The notes: a model not told the origin generated them from the letters alone. Shown: positions 8,238-17,615, counted from the first letter of the stretch. The stretch: 64,000 nucleotides of DNA from Saprospiraceae bacterium (GCA_025055285.1 JANWXM010000002.1:146355-210354); one strand, 5' to 3'. Numbers and translations are program-made.

Positions 8238-11200
8238 TCAAAACTCAATCACGGCGCCTTCATCTATCGCTTCATTGAGGTAAAATTCCAACGATCCGCT
8301 CGCCGTTAGGGTATAGCGGAGCGAAGCGGTCTTTCCGCCGCGGGCTATGCGCCAAACTGCCTTAGGAGCGCGTTCTATGCCATGCACGACGTACCGCAAT
8401 GAGCGTGCTAATGAACGAAAACCCTCGTTGCGCTGCCTTAGGGTAAGACGATTGCCCTGATACTTAGCTGAGAAGCGCAAGAGAGAATACGCTTTTTGGA
8501 CAATAGCGTCGGGGTCGTTGCCATCGTCCTCATAAAGAGCACCTGTACCCGCCGTGGCTAGAGGATGATGGTAGTAATGCACGACAATTGCCTCTGGGTC
8601 GTACGCATCAGCGTGAAGCAGAGGTTTGTCCGACATAGGCACGAAAGCACCAGCGCGCACAAAAACCGGGATGTGTTCCAAGCTTACGGAGATTTGGGCT
8701 ACTTGCCCACCGGCATAGGGTTTACCCGACCAGAAGTCGATCCATACTGCGCCGCGCGGGAAGTGGACGGTTTGAGTCGTTGCGCCTTTCTCTACTACAG
8801 GACTGACCAAGAAGGCGTCGCCCCATAAGTAAGTGGTGGTGTTGGTTAGCAAAGCTGGGTCATTGTCGGCATAGCACAGCGGGCGCATGAGCGGCAGGCC
8901 GAGGGTGTGGTTTTCCCAGGCCAACGTGTAATGGTAGGGCAACAGGGCGTACCGCAATTGAATATAGCGGCGGACGATACTTTTGGTAGTGTCGTCCCAA
9001 AAGACTGGCTCTGCAGGTACGCTTTCTTGAGCATGCGTGCGGTAAATGGGCTGAAAGACACCGTATTGCAGCCAGCGAATGTAGAGCTCCGGATCGCGAT
9101 AGTCGCCAGCAAAGCCGCCCAAGTCAGAGTGCATGTATCCCAACCCTTGTAAACCCATGCTCAGAGCAATTTCCACCTGAGGCTTCAGGCCGCCCCAGGT
9201 GCGGTTGACATCGCCTGACCAGGGCATCATGCCGTAGCGCTGCGAACCGATGAAGCCAGCGCGCATGAGGATAACGGGCCTTAGTTTGGGAAAGTCGCGC
9301 CGATAGCCTTCGTAAATCAGTTGCGCCCACACATGGCCATATAGGTTGTGTACCAGGCGCGCAGGGCCAATGACATGTTGCAGGTCATCGGGGTGTACTT
9401 CGGGCTCGCCTAAGTCGCCCCACCATCCATCTACGCCGCTAAGAGTGTGCTTTCGATAGAAATCCCAAAACCACTGTTGGGTTTCCGGTTTAAAAAGGTC
9501 TAGCAATAAGGTGCGTCCGAAATAGAAGTCGTACAGGTAAGGCTGGCCCATGATTGTTTTGCCTACTAACTCCTTTCGGATGACCTCCTCAAAGGTGCGC
9601 GTGCCACGCAGGATGAAGGGCTCGCTGATGAGCACTGTTTTAATTCCTCGGCGCTTTAGATCGGCCATCATGCGCTCAGGCTGAGGAAAGGAATCGCGAT
9701 ACCAATCTAAGTTGCCCAAATGGCCTTTGAGCGTAGGGCCGAACCAGAATAGGTCGAGCACTATGGCGTCGAGCGGGATACTGTCTTTTTGGTATTGTTG
9801 AACAAGTTCTTCCACTTCGCGTTGGCTGTGGTAGCCCATGCGCGAGGAGATGTTGCCCAGTATCCAGCGTGGCGGCATAGGCTGGCGGCCCGTAACGGCT
9901 GTATAATGGGTAGCTAATTCAGGCCAGGTGCTAGAAGCGACCAAGAAATAGCTCATGCGCCCGCCAGCGGCCTCGAAGCGCAACTCATCTGGCTTCGAAG
10001 CACCAAGATCTAGATAGCCGTCAGCGCCATTGTCGAAGGCGATAAGATACCTGCGCGACGAAATCACCACCGGTAGCGAGTAATACATCAGTGGCGCGTG
10101 CGTTTCGTAGCCATAGCTAGGTTTGTTGTATAGCCGGAGGCGGTGTCCGCGGCGGTTCATTCCTAAAACGCGCTCGCCGCCGCCAAAGAGGACTTCGTCG
10201 TCTCCAAGAGTGAAAGCAAAGCCCTGATATTCACCCTTGTCGCAGTAACCTTCGCTCTCGCTTGTCAAGGAGCGCCCACCGTATTGATATTCAATACGTA
10301 ATGGGTCTTTGTGTATCTTCAGCTGAAGACCAGAGGTGCTAACTTGGATGTACTCAGGAAATTCCTTCACAGAAAAATGCGTCCAGGTAGGGGGGCCAAC
10401 TGTGCCATAAGAAGGCAAACGCTTTTCGTCTTCCAGCTCGAAAGTTACCTCTACAGCATGTGGCGAAAAAAAGCCAACGTTCACCACGCCATCCGTAGCC
10501 TGGATACGTAAGCCAGTGCGTTGTTTTTCCATAGACCGAAACGACCGGCGAGGCTGTTTCGTCGCGCGTTCAAAAAGATATACGCGGTATTCCCAGGGCG
10601 CCAAAGTCATAGGAGTGCGAGGCAACAGGGTAGCCTGTTGACCTGTGAAGTATTCGCGATAGATGCCGGCGTCGTGGCTCACTTGCAGGCGCACTTTCTG
10701 ACTATCAGCAGAGAGGTTAAGTACGACGAGCACTTTACTGTCTTCCGCCGCACGCACAAAGGCGGCTACTGTCCGCGGGTTTTCGTGCCGTACCTCGCGC
10801 CAAGCGCCGCCATGGCGACCGTTCCAGAGGGCTTTTTGTTCGTGTTTAAGGGCATTTAGGCGTCGGTAAAAATCTGCCAGCAAATAGTCGTTCCACAGAA
10901 TGGTATCCTTATCGAAAAAGCGCAAGCGTTTTTTGAGAGCCGCCTCTTGGCCTGAATAGAGCAGCGGCATGCCAGGTAACGTGTAATAGAGTACAGAAAA
11001 AGCTCGAACTCCATCACCTAGGCGCTCGTATTCGGTACCATTCCAGGAATTTTCATCGTGATTGGTAATGAAATGCATCGGATAACTGCCATATGGGTAC
11101 GAGGCATCCATTTCGCGCTGCAAATCAAAAATTGCCGAAGCAGGTTTTTTGCCTTGAGCGATTTCGTTCATCAAATGGTGAAGTGGCCAGCCGTAATTGG

Positions 11201-12317
11201 CATTGAAAGCTCTCTGGAGCAATCGCATATGGCTGGCGTCTTCGGCCAACATCCAAACAGGCTTGATGGCTTCTAGGGCCGGACGCACCTCCTCCCAAAA
11301 GTCGGCGGGTACCTCACCGGCAACGTCGCAACGGAAGCCGTCTAGCCCGACGTCACGTATCCAAAAGCGCATGGCTTCAATCATGGCCTGACGCATGTCA
11401 GCAGCGCGATAATTTAGCTTGGCTACGTCTGTCCAGTCAAAGGGCGACAATAAATTGCCATTAGCATCGCGCACATACCAGTCGGGGTGTTCGCTTACCC
11501 AGTGATGGTCGTGAGCGGTGTGATTAGCTACCCAGTCTAAGATGACTTTGAAGCCCAGAGCATGCGCTGAATCCACTACCCGTTTGAAATCCTCTAGCGA
11601 GCCGAACTCCGGGTTTGTCGTTAGGTAATTGCGAATCGAATAATACGAGCCCAAGGGCCCTTTTCGCTTTTCAATGCCGATGGGCTGAATAGGCATAAAC
11701 CAGAGAATATCTACGCCCAATTGACGCAGGCGAGGCAAATGCCGAGCGAAGGCCTCGAAAGTGCCCTCTGGAGTGAATTGCCGCACGTTAACTTCATAAA
11801 TAACGGCATTCTTAGCCCACTCTGGTTCGGGGGCTCGACATGTATCGCGGCGTCCTGCTAGCGTGCGGCGAAAGGGCATTTCTCGAAGCGGATAAAAAAT
11901 ATCGGCGCCTCCTGCAGCTCTACCTGTGCGCGAGCCGTCAGCAGACCGGAAGACGAAGGCCAAAGAATATACCTCTTCCGTAGGCTCAATGCCATACAAA
12001 TCGGTAATGCGAAAGCGTATTTGGTACCGGTCGGTGGCCACGCGGGTTAAGCGAAGGCGTGGGTCATTTTGGTTCCAGCTGGCTACGACGTGTTTCCAAT
12101 CGCCCGGATGGCTACTTTGAGCAGTGATCAAGCCTGTGTGCATATAGACATCGCCCGTATAACCTTTTAGACCGGCATCGCCCTCAGAAGCGTCGAAAGT
12201 AAGCACTACTTCCTCAGATAGGCCGGGTTTTTCGGGTAATAAGGTTACCTGGCTCTGTAGCAGGGACTGGAGCAATAAGGCAATAAGCAATACGGCAGAG
12301 CGTTTGAGCATTCGCAT
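8238..12317 (-). CDS. Exported GH13 alpha-amylase / GH31 alpha-glucosidase fusion
   Basis: A single uninterrupted 1359-residue chain. Residues 1-22 are a signal peptide. Residues 23-150 are a beta-sandwich ahead of the first barrel. Residues 165-585 are a GH13 domain: region I DWVANH 261-266, nucleophile Asp331 in GFRCD, acid/base Glu359 in WMLAED, transition-state Asp421 in ITNHDE. Residues 610-1359 are a GH31 domain with its N-terminal beta-sandwich: nucleophile Asp968 in GWWGDLGEP and acid/base Asp1036 in WSGDVN. All catalytic residues of both halves are present, so both should be active. It would cleave internal alpha-1,4 bonds and trim the products to glucose. There is no type IX sorting domain, so a periplasmic location is likely. 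No Sus genes adjoin it. Confidence 0.9.
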   Translation of the reverse strand: MRMLKRSAVLLIALLLQSLLQSQVTLLPEKPGLSEEVVLTFDASEGDAGLKGYTGDVYMHTGLITAQSSHPGDWKHVVASWNQNDPRLRLTRVATDRYQIRFRITDLYGIEPTEEVYSLAFVFRSADGSRTGRAAGGADIFYPLREMPFRRTLAGRRDTCRAPEPEWAKNAVIYEVNVRQFTPEGTFEAFARHLPRLRQLGVDILWFMPIQPIGIEKRKGPLGSYYSIRNYLTTNPEFGSLEDFKRVVDSAHALGFKVILDWVANHTAHDHHWVSEHPDWYVRDANGNLLSPFDWTDVAKLNYRAADMRQAMIEAMRFWIRDVGLDGFRCDVAGEVPADFWEEVRPALEAIKPVWMLAEDASHMRLLQRAFNANYGWPLHHLMNEIAQGKKPASAIFDLQREMDASYPYGSYPMHFITNHDENSWNGTEYERLGDGVRAFSVLYYTLPGMPLLYSGQEAALKKRLRFFDKDTILWNDYLLADFYRRLNALKHEQKALWNGRHGGAWREVRHENPRTVAAFVRAAEDSKVLVVLNLSADSQKVRLQVSHDAGIYREYFTGQQATLLPRTPMTLAPWEYRVYLFERATKQPRRSFRSMEKQRTGLRIQATDGVVNVGFFSPHAVEVTFELEDEKRLPSYGTVGPPTWTHFSVKEFPEYIQVSTSGLQLKIHKDPLRIEYQYGGRSLTSESEGYCDKGEYQGFAFTLGDDEVLFGGGERVLGMNRRGHRLRLYNKPSYGYETHAPLMYYSLPVVISSRRYLIAFDNGADGYLDLGASKPDELRFEAAGGRMSYFLVASSTWPELATHYTAVTGRQPMPPRWILGNISSRMGYHSQREVEELVQQYQKDSIPLDAIVLDLFWFGPTLKGHLGNLDWYRDSFPQPERMMADLKRRGIKTVLISEPFILRGTRTFEEVIRKELVGKTIMGQPYLYDFYFGRTLLLDLFKPETQQWFWDFYRKHTLSGVDGWWGDLGEPEVHPDDLQHVIGPARLVHNLYGHVWAQLIYEGYRRDFPKLRPVILMRAGFIGSQRYGMMPWSGDVNRTWGGLKPQVEIALSMGLQGLGYMHSDLGGFAGDYRDPELYIRWLQYGVFQPIYRTHAQESVPAEPVFWDDTTKSIVRRYIQLRYALLPYHYTLAWENHTLGLPLMRPLCYADNDPALLTNTTTYLWGDAFLVSPVVEKGATTQTVHFPRGAVWIDFWSGKPYAGGQVAQISVSLEHIPVFVRAGAFVPMSDKPLLHADAYDPEAIVVHYYHHPLATAGTGALYEDDGNDPDAIVQKAYSLLRFSAKYQGNRLTLRQRNEGFRSLARSLRYVVHGIERAPKAVWRIARGGKTASLRYTLTASGSLEFYLNEAIDEGAVIEF

Positions 12318-12442
12318 AAGAGCAGATGTGTTTTCTGTGTGAAGAAGAGCATTTGAGCGCGTCGAAAGTCAGGCGCCTATTGAAGTTTGTTATGCCCGCT
12401 ATTTATCAGTATTTTATTTCAAAATAAATGTCTAAAGTTAAC

Positions 12443-13375
12443 TTAAATTTCTTTTTCAATAAGATACTCGTTGCGCGTAGGTGAATTTCGGTTGACGATT
12501 TCAGCTAAAAACCCAGTAAGGAATAGCTGCGTGCCCACAACGAGTGCTAAAATGCCAAAGAAGAACAGTGGCCTGTCGGCGATGCCATACTCTTTGTATA
12601 CCAGCTTAGCCCAGCTCAGATAGGCCAAGAAGATAAATCCGAGGAGAAAAGACAGCACTCCCAACGTGCCAAAAAAGTGCATGGGTCGTTTGCCAAATTT
12701 ACCCACAAAGTATACCGAGAGCAGATCTAAAAAGCCGTTGATGTAGCGCTCCCAGCCAAATTTGCTGTGGCCGTAACGACGTGGGCGATGTTCCACTACC
12801 TTTTCTCCAATGCGGCGGAAGCCCGCCCATTTGGCCAATACGGGAATCCAACGGTGCATTTCGCCGTAGAGTTCAATTGCTTTGACCACGGCCTGGTTAT
12901 ACGCCTTAAGACCGCAGTTGAAATCATGCAAAGGAATTCCGCTTATTTGCCGAGCAACGGCGTTAAATAACTTACTGGGCAAGCGCTTTTCCAAGGGATC
13001 GAACCGCTTTTTCTTCCAGCCGCTCACTAAGTCGTAGCCATCTTCTGCGATCATGCGGTATAGTTCAGGAATTTCATCTGGGCTATCCTGCAAATCGGCA
13101 TCTAATGTAATCACCACTTTGCCGCGTGCTGCTTGAAAGCCTACGTGCAGAGCGGCCGATTTTCCGTAGTTACGCCGGAACTTGATGGCTCGAACATTTG
13201 GATTGCCAGCCCTCAAGCATTCGATGACTTCCCATGAACCGTCGGTGCTTCCATCGTCCACGAAAATGAGCTCGTACTGTAAGCCAAGTGTCTCTACAAC
13301 ACGGCGTATCCACGCCTCTAATTCAGGCAGACTTTCCGCCTCATTTTTTAAGGGGACAATCAAAGAGAGGTGCAT
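12443..13375 (-). CDS. GT2 polyprenyl-phosphate glycosyltransferase (DPM/GtrB type)
   Basis: A 310-residue membrane-attached family 2 glycosyltransferase. Residues 1-225 carry the GT-A fold with the nucleotide-binding FVDDGSTDGS near 38 and the DxD-type LDADLQDSP near 95. Two membrane helices follow near 232-254 and 266-290. This is the layout of dolichyl/undecaprenyl-phosphate sugar transferases such as GtrB, which load a sugar on the lipid carrier at the inner face of the membrane. The sugar is not known. It lies three bases downstream of trmH on the same strand, so the two are probably co-transcribed. Confidence 0.85.
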   Translation of the reverse strand: MHLSLIVPLKNEAESLPELEAWIRRVVETLGLQYELIFVDDGSTDGSWEVIECLRAGNPNVRAIKFRRNYGKSAALHVGFQAARGKVVITLDADLQDSPDEIPELYRMIAEDGYDLVSGWKKKRFDPLEKRLPSKLFNAVARQISGIPLHDFNCGLKAYNQAVVKAIELYGEMHRWIPVLAKWAGFRRIGEKVVEHRPRRYGHSKFGWERYINGFLDLLSVYFVGKFGKRPMHFFGTLGVLSFLLGFIFLAYLSWAKLVYKEYGIADRPLFFFGILALVVGTQLFLTGFLAEIVNRNSPTRNEYLIEKEI

Positions 13376-13378
13376 ATT

Positions 13379-14113
13379 TCAATTTTTACAGCAGTTACGA
13401 GGCGGCTTTTGGTGCGAGCAACCCGGTACATATTCTTCGCGCTCGAGATAGATGGGCAAGAGAGGTGCTGCATCTTTGCTAACAGGTATAGCATAACGGC
13501 GTGGCCAGGAATCGCCAGCCAGCATCTTCCGCCAGCGTTGGAACAGCATCTCCTGTTGCTCTGGGGTAAGCCGGGGGTATTTGTCATAATAACCCGCTAA
13601 TGCACGTTGCCGACGTGCTTCGTAGAGCGTCACTGCACAGGCTACAGAGATGTTCAAGCTCTGAGTAAAACCTTCTTGAGGAATGATAAAATTTCCGTCA
13701 GCCATGGCCACGGCCTCAGCGGAAAGCCCTTCATCCTCATTACCGAACACAAGTGCCGTGGGTTGAGTTAAATCAAGGTCATACAGCGAGAGGCTTTGCT
13801 GATTCAAGGAGGTGCTAAGGATGCGACCATAGCGCTCGCGCACACGGCGAAAGCATTCCTCTAAGTCTTCAAACACATAGATGTCGATCCATTTGAATGC
13901 ACCACCTGAGGTCTTCTTCCCTAACTTAAGTCGGCGCTGCCGCAAAAAGCGCTCTGTATAAACGACAAAAACCTCACGCACACCCACCGAATCGCAAGAG
14001 CGGAGGACAGCACTAATATTGAGTGGGTCGTGTACATTTTCCAAGACGACCGTTAAGTCAGGCTGGCTGCGCCGAATAACTTCGCGGATGCGTTGTTCGC
14101 GAGCTGGAGTCAT
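13379..14113 (-). CDS. trmH: SpoU-family tRNA/rRNA 2'-O-methyltransferase (TrmH-like)
   Basis: A 244-residue SPOUT methyltransferase. Motif 1 is LENVHDPLNISAVLRSCD near residues 24-42 with the catalytic Arg, motif 2 is LVFGNEDEGLS, and motif 3 is IPQEGFTQSLNISVA, which forms the knotted S-adenosylmethionine site. The length and the C-terminal extension after the knot agree with TrmH, which methylates the ribose of G18 in tRNA, rather than with the larger-subunit rRNA enzyme RlmB. The last 20 residues are Cys-rich (CSHQKPPRNCCKN), which is unusual and could be a lineage-specific tail. It is the first gene of a likely two-gene unit with the downstream GT2 gene. Confidence 0.85.
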   Translation of the reverse strand: MTPAREQRIREVIRRSQPDLTVVLENVHDPLNISAVLRSCDSVGVREVFVVYTERFLRQRRLKLGKKTSGGAFKWIDIYVFEDLEECFRRVRERYGRILSTSLNQQSLSLYDLDLTQPTALVFGNEDEGLSAEAVAMADGNFIIPQEGFTQSLNISVACAVTLYEARRQRALAGYYDKYPRLTPEQQEMLFQRWRKMLAGDSWPRRYAIPVSKDAAPLLPIYLEREEYVPGCSHQKPPRNCCKN

Positions 14114-14240
14114 TGCTACAAGGGCATTTTAGTAGGGAAACTTGCACGAAAAACACATAAAAAAGGCAGCGGATGAATAAGCCTATTCGTTATGTGGATG
14201 ACAACAAGCAGAAAGTAGGTTTTTAGTTGGTTTCATTGGA

Positions 14241-14274
14241 AAGGCGCACCGAAAGGGAGCGCCTTCTGCTTTTT
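14241..14274. terminator. Hairpin with T-run between trmH and the amidase gene
   Basis: AAGGCGC at 14241-14247 pairs with GCGCCTT at 14259-14265 around an 11-base loop. A CTGCTTTTT tail follows on the plus strand; on the minus strand the hairpin comes just after the amidase stop but its tail is only weakly T-rich. It probably ends transcription of the minus-strand amidase gene; direction is uncertain. Confidence 0.4.
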
Positions 14275-15148
14275 AATCGCGATAGCGACGCGTCAGCTCC
14301 TGATAAAAGTCAATCCGCCGATCGCGTAAAAAGGGCCACATGCGACGAACTGCTTCCGTGCGGCTCAAGTCTATTTCTACTACTGCAACTGCCTCGCGAT
14401 CTGCCGGAGCACAGTAAAGAACTTCACCTTGCGGACCTACAACGAAACTCTGTCCCCAGAACAAAATGCCGCCCGTGACACCTGTCCAATCCGGCTCATG
14501 GCCTACGCGGTTAACTGCAACGACAGGAAGGCCATTCGCTATGGCATGGCCTCGCTGCACTGCAAACCACGCCTCGTATTGGCGCGCCTTTTCTTCTGCA
14601 GGGTCAGTGCTCTCCCACCCTATTGCAGTCGGATAGATGAGTATATCTGCGCCTGCCAAAGCCATCAGGCGCGCTGCTTCAGGAAACCACTGGTCCCAAC
14701 ACACTAGAACTCCTAATCTACCTAACGACGTACCAATTGGCTCAAAACCTAAGTCTCCAGGTGTAAAGTAGAATTTCTCATAGTAGGCCGGATCATCGGG
14801 AATGTGCATTTTGCGATACCTCCCTGCTATTGCTCCGTCCTTTTCGAAAACTACAGCTGTATTGTGATAAAGTCCAGGTGCTCGCTTCTCGAAGAGAGAA
14901 CTAACCAACACCACCTTATGTTGGCGTGCTGCTCGGGAGAAGATCTCCGCATCTCGGCCAGGGATAGATTCAGCTAGGTCAAACATAGCTGGATCTTCAG
15001 CTTGACAGAAGTAAATGCTGCAGTGCAACTCTTGAAGAACGACTAGTTCTGCTCCTTTACGAGCACACTCCGCAATGCCCTCAAGCGATTTCTGAATGTT
15101 GGCGCGCTTATCTAAGCCGCACGCCTGCTGTACGAGACCTACTCTCAT
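14273..15148 (-). CDS. aguB: N-carbamoylputrescine amidase-like nitrilase-fold hydrolase
   Basis: A 291-residue cytoplasmic carbon-nitrogen hydrolase. The catalytic triad of the nitrilase superfamily is visible: Glu in LVVLQELHC near residue 42, Lys in RYRKMHIPDD near 112, and Cys in VLVCWDQWFPEAARL near 148. The CWDQWFPEAAR block and YYEKFYFTPGD are typical of AguB, which removes the carbamoyl group of N-carbamoylputrescine in the agmatine route to putrescine. Agmatine deiminase (aguA), its usual partner, is not in this window. I chose ATG 15148 (MRVGLVQQ); an upstream start would add 14 hydrophobic residues ahead of the fold. A TACTTTTG element at 15155-15162 would make this mRNA nearly leaderless. 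Confidence 0.85.
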   Translation of the reverse strand: MRVGLVQQACGLDKRANIQKSLEGIAECARKGAELVVLQELHCSIYFCQAEDPAMFDLAESIPGRDAEIFSRAARQHKVVLVSSLFEKRAPGLYHNTAVVFEKDGAIAGRYRKMHIPDDPAYYEKFYFTPGDLGFEPIGTSLGRLGVLVCWDQWFPEAARLMALAGADILIYPTAIGWESTDPAEEKARQYEAWFAVQRGHAIANGLPVVAVNRVGHEPDWTGVTGGILFWGQSFVVGPQGEVLYCAPADREAVAVVEIDLSRTEAVRRMWPFLRDRRIDFYQELTRRYRD

Positions 15149-15154
15149 AGGTGG

Positions 15155-15162
15155 CAAAAGTA
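15155..15162 (-). promoter_or_regulatory. Candidate -7 promoter element abutting the amidase start
   Basis: Read on the minus strand this is TACTTTTG (TAnnTTTG), ending seven bases before the ATG at 15148. If used, transcription would begin at or within a few bases of the start codon. Confidence 0.35.
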
Positions 15163-15540
15163 GCAGATCGAATAAAAAACGAAGACGCAAAAGAATATAG
15201 CGTAGCGCTACTTAAGGGTAATACCCTGCAAAAGTCATCGCTTCTATTATTATATTGTTAAAATTCGCACTGGCACTTGTGCCGTTTGTTCGACAACTCG
15301 CCAAGACGAAAACAACGAAATGTCGTCGCTCTCTAGATGCTGCTGTCAGAGCAAAAAATGGCATTCGAATTGATAGTCCCTGCTCCCGTTGCAATAGACC
15401 AATTTTAAAAAGGAATGCGCGTGTATAAGCCTTCTCTCTGCTACCTCAAGGACAAAACGAGAAAAGCGAACACGAGTTCAGGAAGCTTTTTTAAGCTATG
15501 CGAAAGTTCGTTAAAGCGTCGAGGTTCTCTTGTTGAACCG

Positions 15541-16449
15541 GTGCACCGGCAATTGTTCGGGTATTATCTTGCTAAATTATTGATGTTCATCCTGTGGTTT
15601 ATCGCGCTGCCATCGCCGATTTTCTCCCAGAAGCTCATTCCGCGTCGGCAGAGGTTGCCTCGAGAGTTGCGCGAAATTTCAGGCTTGGTGCGGACACCCG
15701 AAGGTCATCTATGGCTGCTCAACGACAGCCATAATCCGCCGGCACTATTTCGTTATGATCCTCAAGACCATCGAATACTCGAGGTTCGAATCCTGCCTGT
15801 ACCTAACCGAGATTGGGAAGAACTTGCTTCGGCTCCCGATGGAACGCTCTACATAGGCGATTTTGGAAATAACCGCAATGATCGGCGCGATCTGTGCATT
15901 TTCCGTTACTGTCCGCATACTCACACCCTCGATTCGATTCGATTCGTCTATCCCGACCAATACAACTTTCCACCTAGCATACCTTCTGAGTGGAACTTTA
16001 ATTGTGAGGCTATGGTATATTGGCGCGATAGCCTACACCTGTTCACAAAAGCTGTCTTCGCCAGCAAATGTGTAGTAAAACATTACGTCGTGCCTGCTCG
16101 TCCAGGAACATACGTAGCAGAATTGCGCGACACCATACGGTTACCTAAACGTGTGGTTACAGGAGCGGCCTTGTCGCAAGACGGCCAGATATTAGCCCTG
16201 ACAAGCTACTTTGTGCACCGTCTCTTAGGTTTTATCCCGAGAAGTCGAGCCACGGTCTTCTTCTTTACACATTTCCCTGAAGGCTATTTTCTTCGTGGAA
16301 AGAAGAGCAAAAAACGCCTTCCCGAATTCCCTTTAGCGCGTCAGTATGAGGCCATTACGCATTGGGACGGAAAGAATTGGCTGGTGGCCAATGAACGACG
16401 CCTCTGGCAAGTACAGTGCCTGCGAACCATTAAAGGACTGAGTAACTAA
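15541..16449 (+). CDS. Exported propeller-like protein of unknown function
   Basis: About 302 residues from a GTG at 15541, which places a basic residue pair ahead of a hydrophobic signal segment (LLMFILWFIALPSPIFSQ). The frame stays open upstream to an ATG at 15415, but those residues look non-coding, and an internal ATG at 15583 would leave the signal without a basic end. The mature part has repeated strands with ISGLVRTPEGHLWLLNDS and DWEELASAPDGTLYIGDFGNN, the pattern of a beta-propeller family found in many Bacteroidota. The Asp/Asn-rich turn may bind a metal. No type IX sorting domain is visible. The function is unknown. Confidence 0.6.
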   Translation: MHRQLFGYYLAKLLMFILWFIALPSPIFSQKLIPRRQRLPRELREISGLVRTPEGHLWLLNDSHNPPALFRYDPQDHRILEVRILPVPNRDWEELASAPDGTLYIGDFGNNRNDRRDLCIFRYCPHTHTLDSIRFVYPDQYNFPPSIPSEWNFNCEAMVYWRDSLHLFTKAVFASKCVVKHYVVPARPGTYVAELRDTIRLPKRVVTGAALSQDGQILALTSYFVHRLLGFIPRSRATVFFFTHFPEGYFLRGKKSKKRLPEFPLARQYEAITHWDGKNWLVANERRLWQVQCLRTIKGLSN

Positions 16450-16586
16450 AGCCGAGCGAGATAATTAACCCTAAAAAACGGCCTAAATAAAATGCTCTCA
16501 AGGTTTTGCGCCATGAAAATCAAAAGCCAACTCTAGGCAAAATTCAATTTGCTTACAAGAAACACCAAATGCACATCGAAAACCCA

Positions 16587-16692
16587 GCCCGCGACTAGAG
16601 GCATAGCCCAATGGTATGACGTCAGAGCACGTTTATCCACCATCCTGTAGTCCTCTGATTTCTTGGAGGATACAGCGGGCATCTTTTTTGTT
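16587..16692 (+). ncRNA. Candidate structured small RNA with U-rich 3' end
   Basis: In a 545 bp gap without genes, GCCCGC at 16587-16592 can pair with GCGGGC at 16675-16680 and so closes a roughly 94-base element. Inside it, CTGTA-G-TCCTC pairs with GAGGA-TACAG as a ten-base-pair stem with one bulge (around 16645-16675), and a shorter GCATA/TATG stem lies near 16601-16618. The closing helix is followed by ATCTTTTTTGTTTT, a good intrinsic-terminator tail. No tRNA T-arm is present, although the 5' half resembles a D-arm. I do not recognise the family. Confidence 0.4.
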
Positions 16693-16995
16693 TTGCAAGC
16701 GCAATTCCAAATATGGTGGAGGCATTATAGAGGGAATATCTGCCTAGCAGGCAGTGCGAAGTAGAGAAACTTGCACTTACTTCTCCGTTTGGTAGGCGGT
16801 CGCAAGATTATGTACTCGTCGTAACAGAGTGACACGGTCTTTCCAGGAAGGGATGTTACTTTCCCTGCGCGAGATTGGGGACTAGATTAGAAAAGAATAC
16901 GATCGCCTATGTATTGAAACATGTGTAGTTTTGCCGCTATAAAAACTTCTCTTTTCGGAAAAAACGCCATTTCTAACACAGAAAAACAGAATCTC
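16693..16995. other. Gene-free stretch
   Basis: No coding frame, tRNA or clear operator was seen here. A small perfect hairpin (CTGCCT/AGGCAG) lies near 16741-16755. Confidence 0.5.
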
Positions 16996-17604
16996 ATGAA
17001 AAAAGCGGGTTTACTCGTAGCCTTTCTATGCTTCGGCAGCGTACTAGTCTTTTCCCAGAAAAAGAACGTCTTCATTTCGGAGGCGGTACTCGCAATAGCT
17101 CAACAAGCGCAAGTGGACTACCGCGCCCTGGTTAAGAAGGCCTCTGCCAAAGACAGCGAAGCGCTCAATAATTTGTTTGAATTTACGCGCCTGTTGGACG
17201 GTTCAATTTCGATTGACCACGCGCAAACTTGCCTGGAATTGATCCCTGTAGTGGGCGATGAAGTGTTCGCGAAGGCTTTAGAAAGCCGAAGCTCAGGCCT
17301 AAAAAAGCACCTTCTTAACCAGATGAGTGCTGCTCAGAAACAAACGCGGAAAGAGGCTTTGAAGAAGCCCATTCAGGGATGGGCTCCCTACACCTGGGAG
17401 GCCCTTAACGACCGCGAGGTACACATTGCAAAGCCGCAGAGTGCTCCTGCTACCAACATGCCTGCGGGCATAGACGCTCTAAAGACGGCTCCTATGCCAG
17501 ATGGCCAGGGAACACCCTCACCTTGCTTGAGCCCAATTGCCCCTACGGATGCCTCGAAGGGCAATCAACTTGTGCCGGCAGGCAGTCGTCGCGGCAATAA
17601 TTAA
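16996..17604 (+). CDS. Small exported protein of unknown function
   Basis: A 202-residue protein from ATG 16996, with a classical signal peptide (two Lys, then LLVAFLCFGSVLVFSQ). The mature part is mostly helical up to residue 130 and then becomes Pro/Ala-rich and probably disordered to the C-terminus. I do not recognise the family. It lies 11 bases upstream of the cobalamin adenosyltransferase gene, so both may share a transcript, but nothing in the protein suggests a link to corrinoids. Confidence 0.6.
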   Translation: MKKAGLLVAFLCFGSVLVFSQKKNVFISEAVLAIAQQAQVDYRALVKKASAKDSEALNNLFEFTRLLDGSISIDHAQTCLELIPVVGDEVFAKALESRSSGLKKHLLNQMSAAQKQTRKEALKKPIQGWAPYTWEALNDREVHIAKPQSAPATNMPAGIDALKTAPMPDGQGTPSPCLSPIAPTDASKGNQLVPAGSRRGNN

Positions 17605-17615
17605 CATGAAGACCC

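Noticed and set aside
15212..15394. 60-residue minus-strand frame upstream of the amidase
   Set aside because: Cys/Arg-rich random composition, no start signal, and it lies in the likely leader region of neighbouring genes.
16597..16632. tRNA-like D-arm sequence (ATAGCCCAATGGTA)
   Set aside because: No T-arm with TTCGA, no fitting anticodon stem and no seven-base acceptor pairing; treated as part of a different structured RNA candidate.
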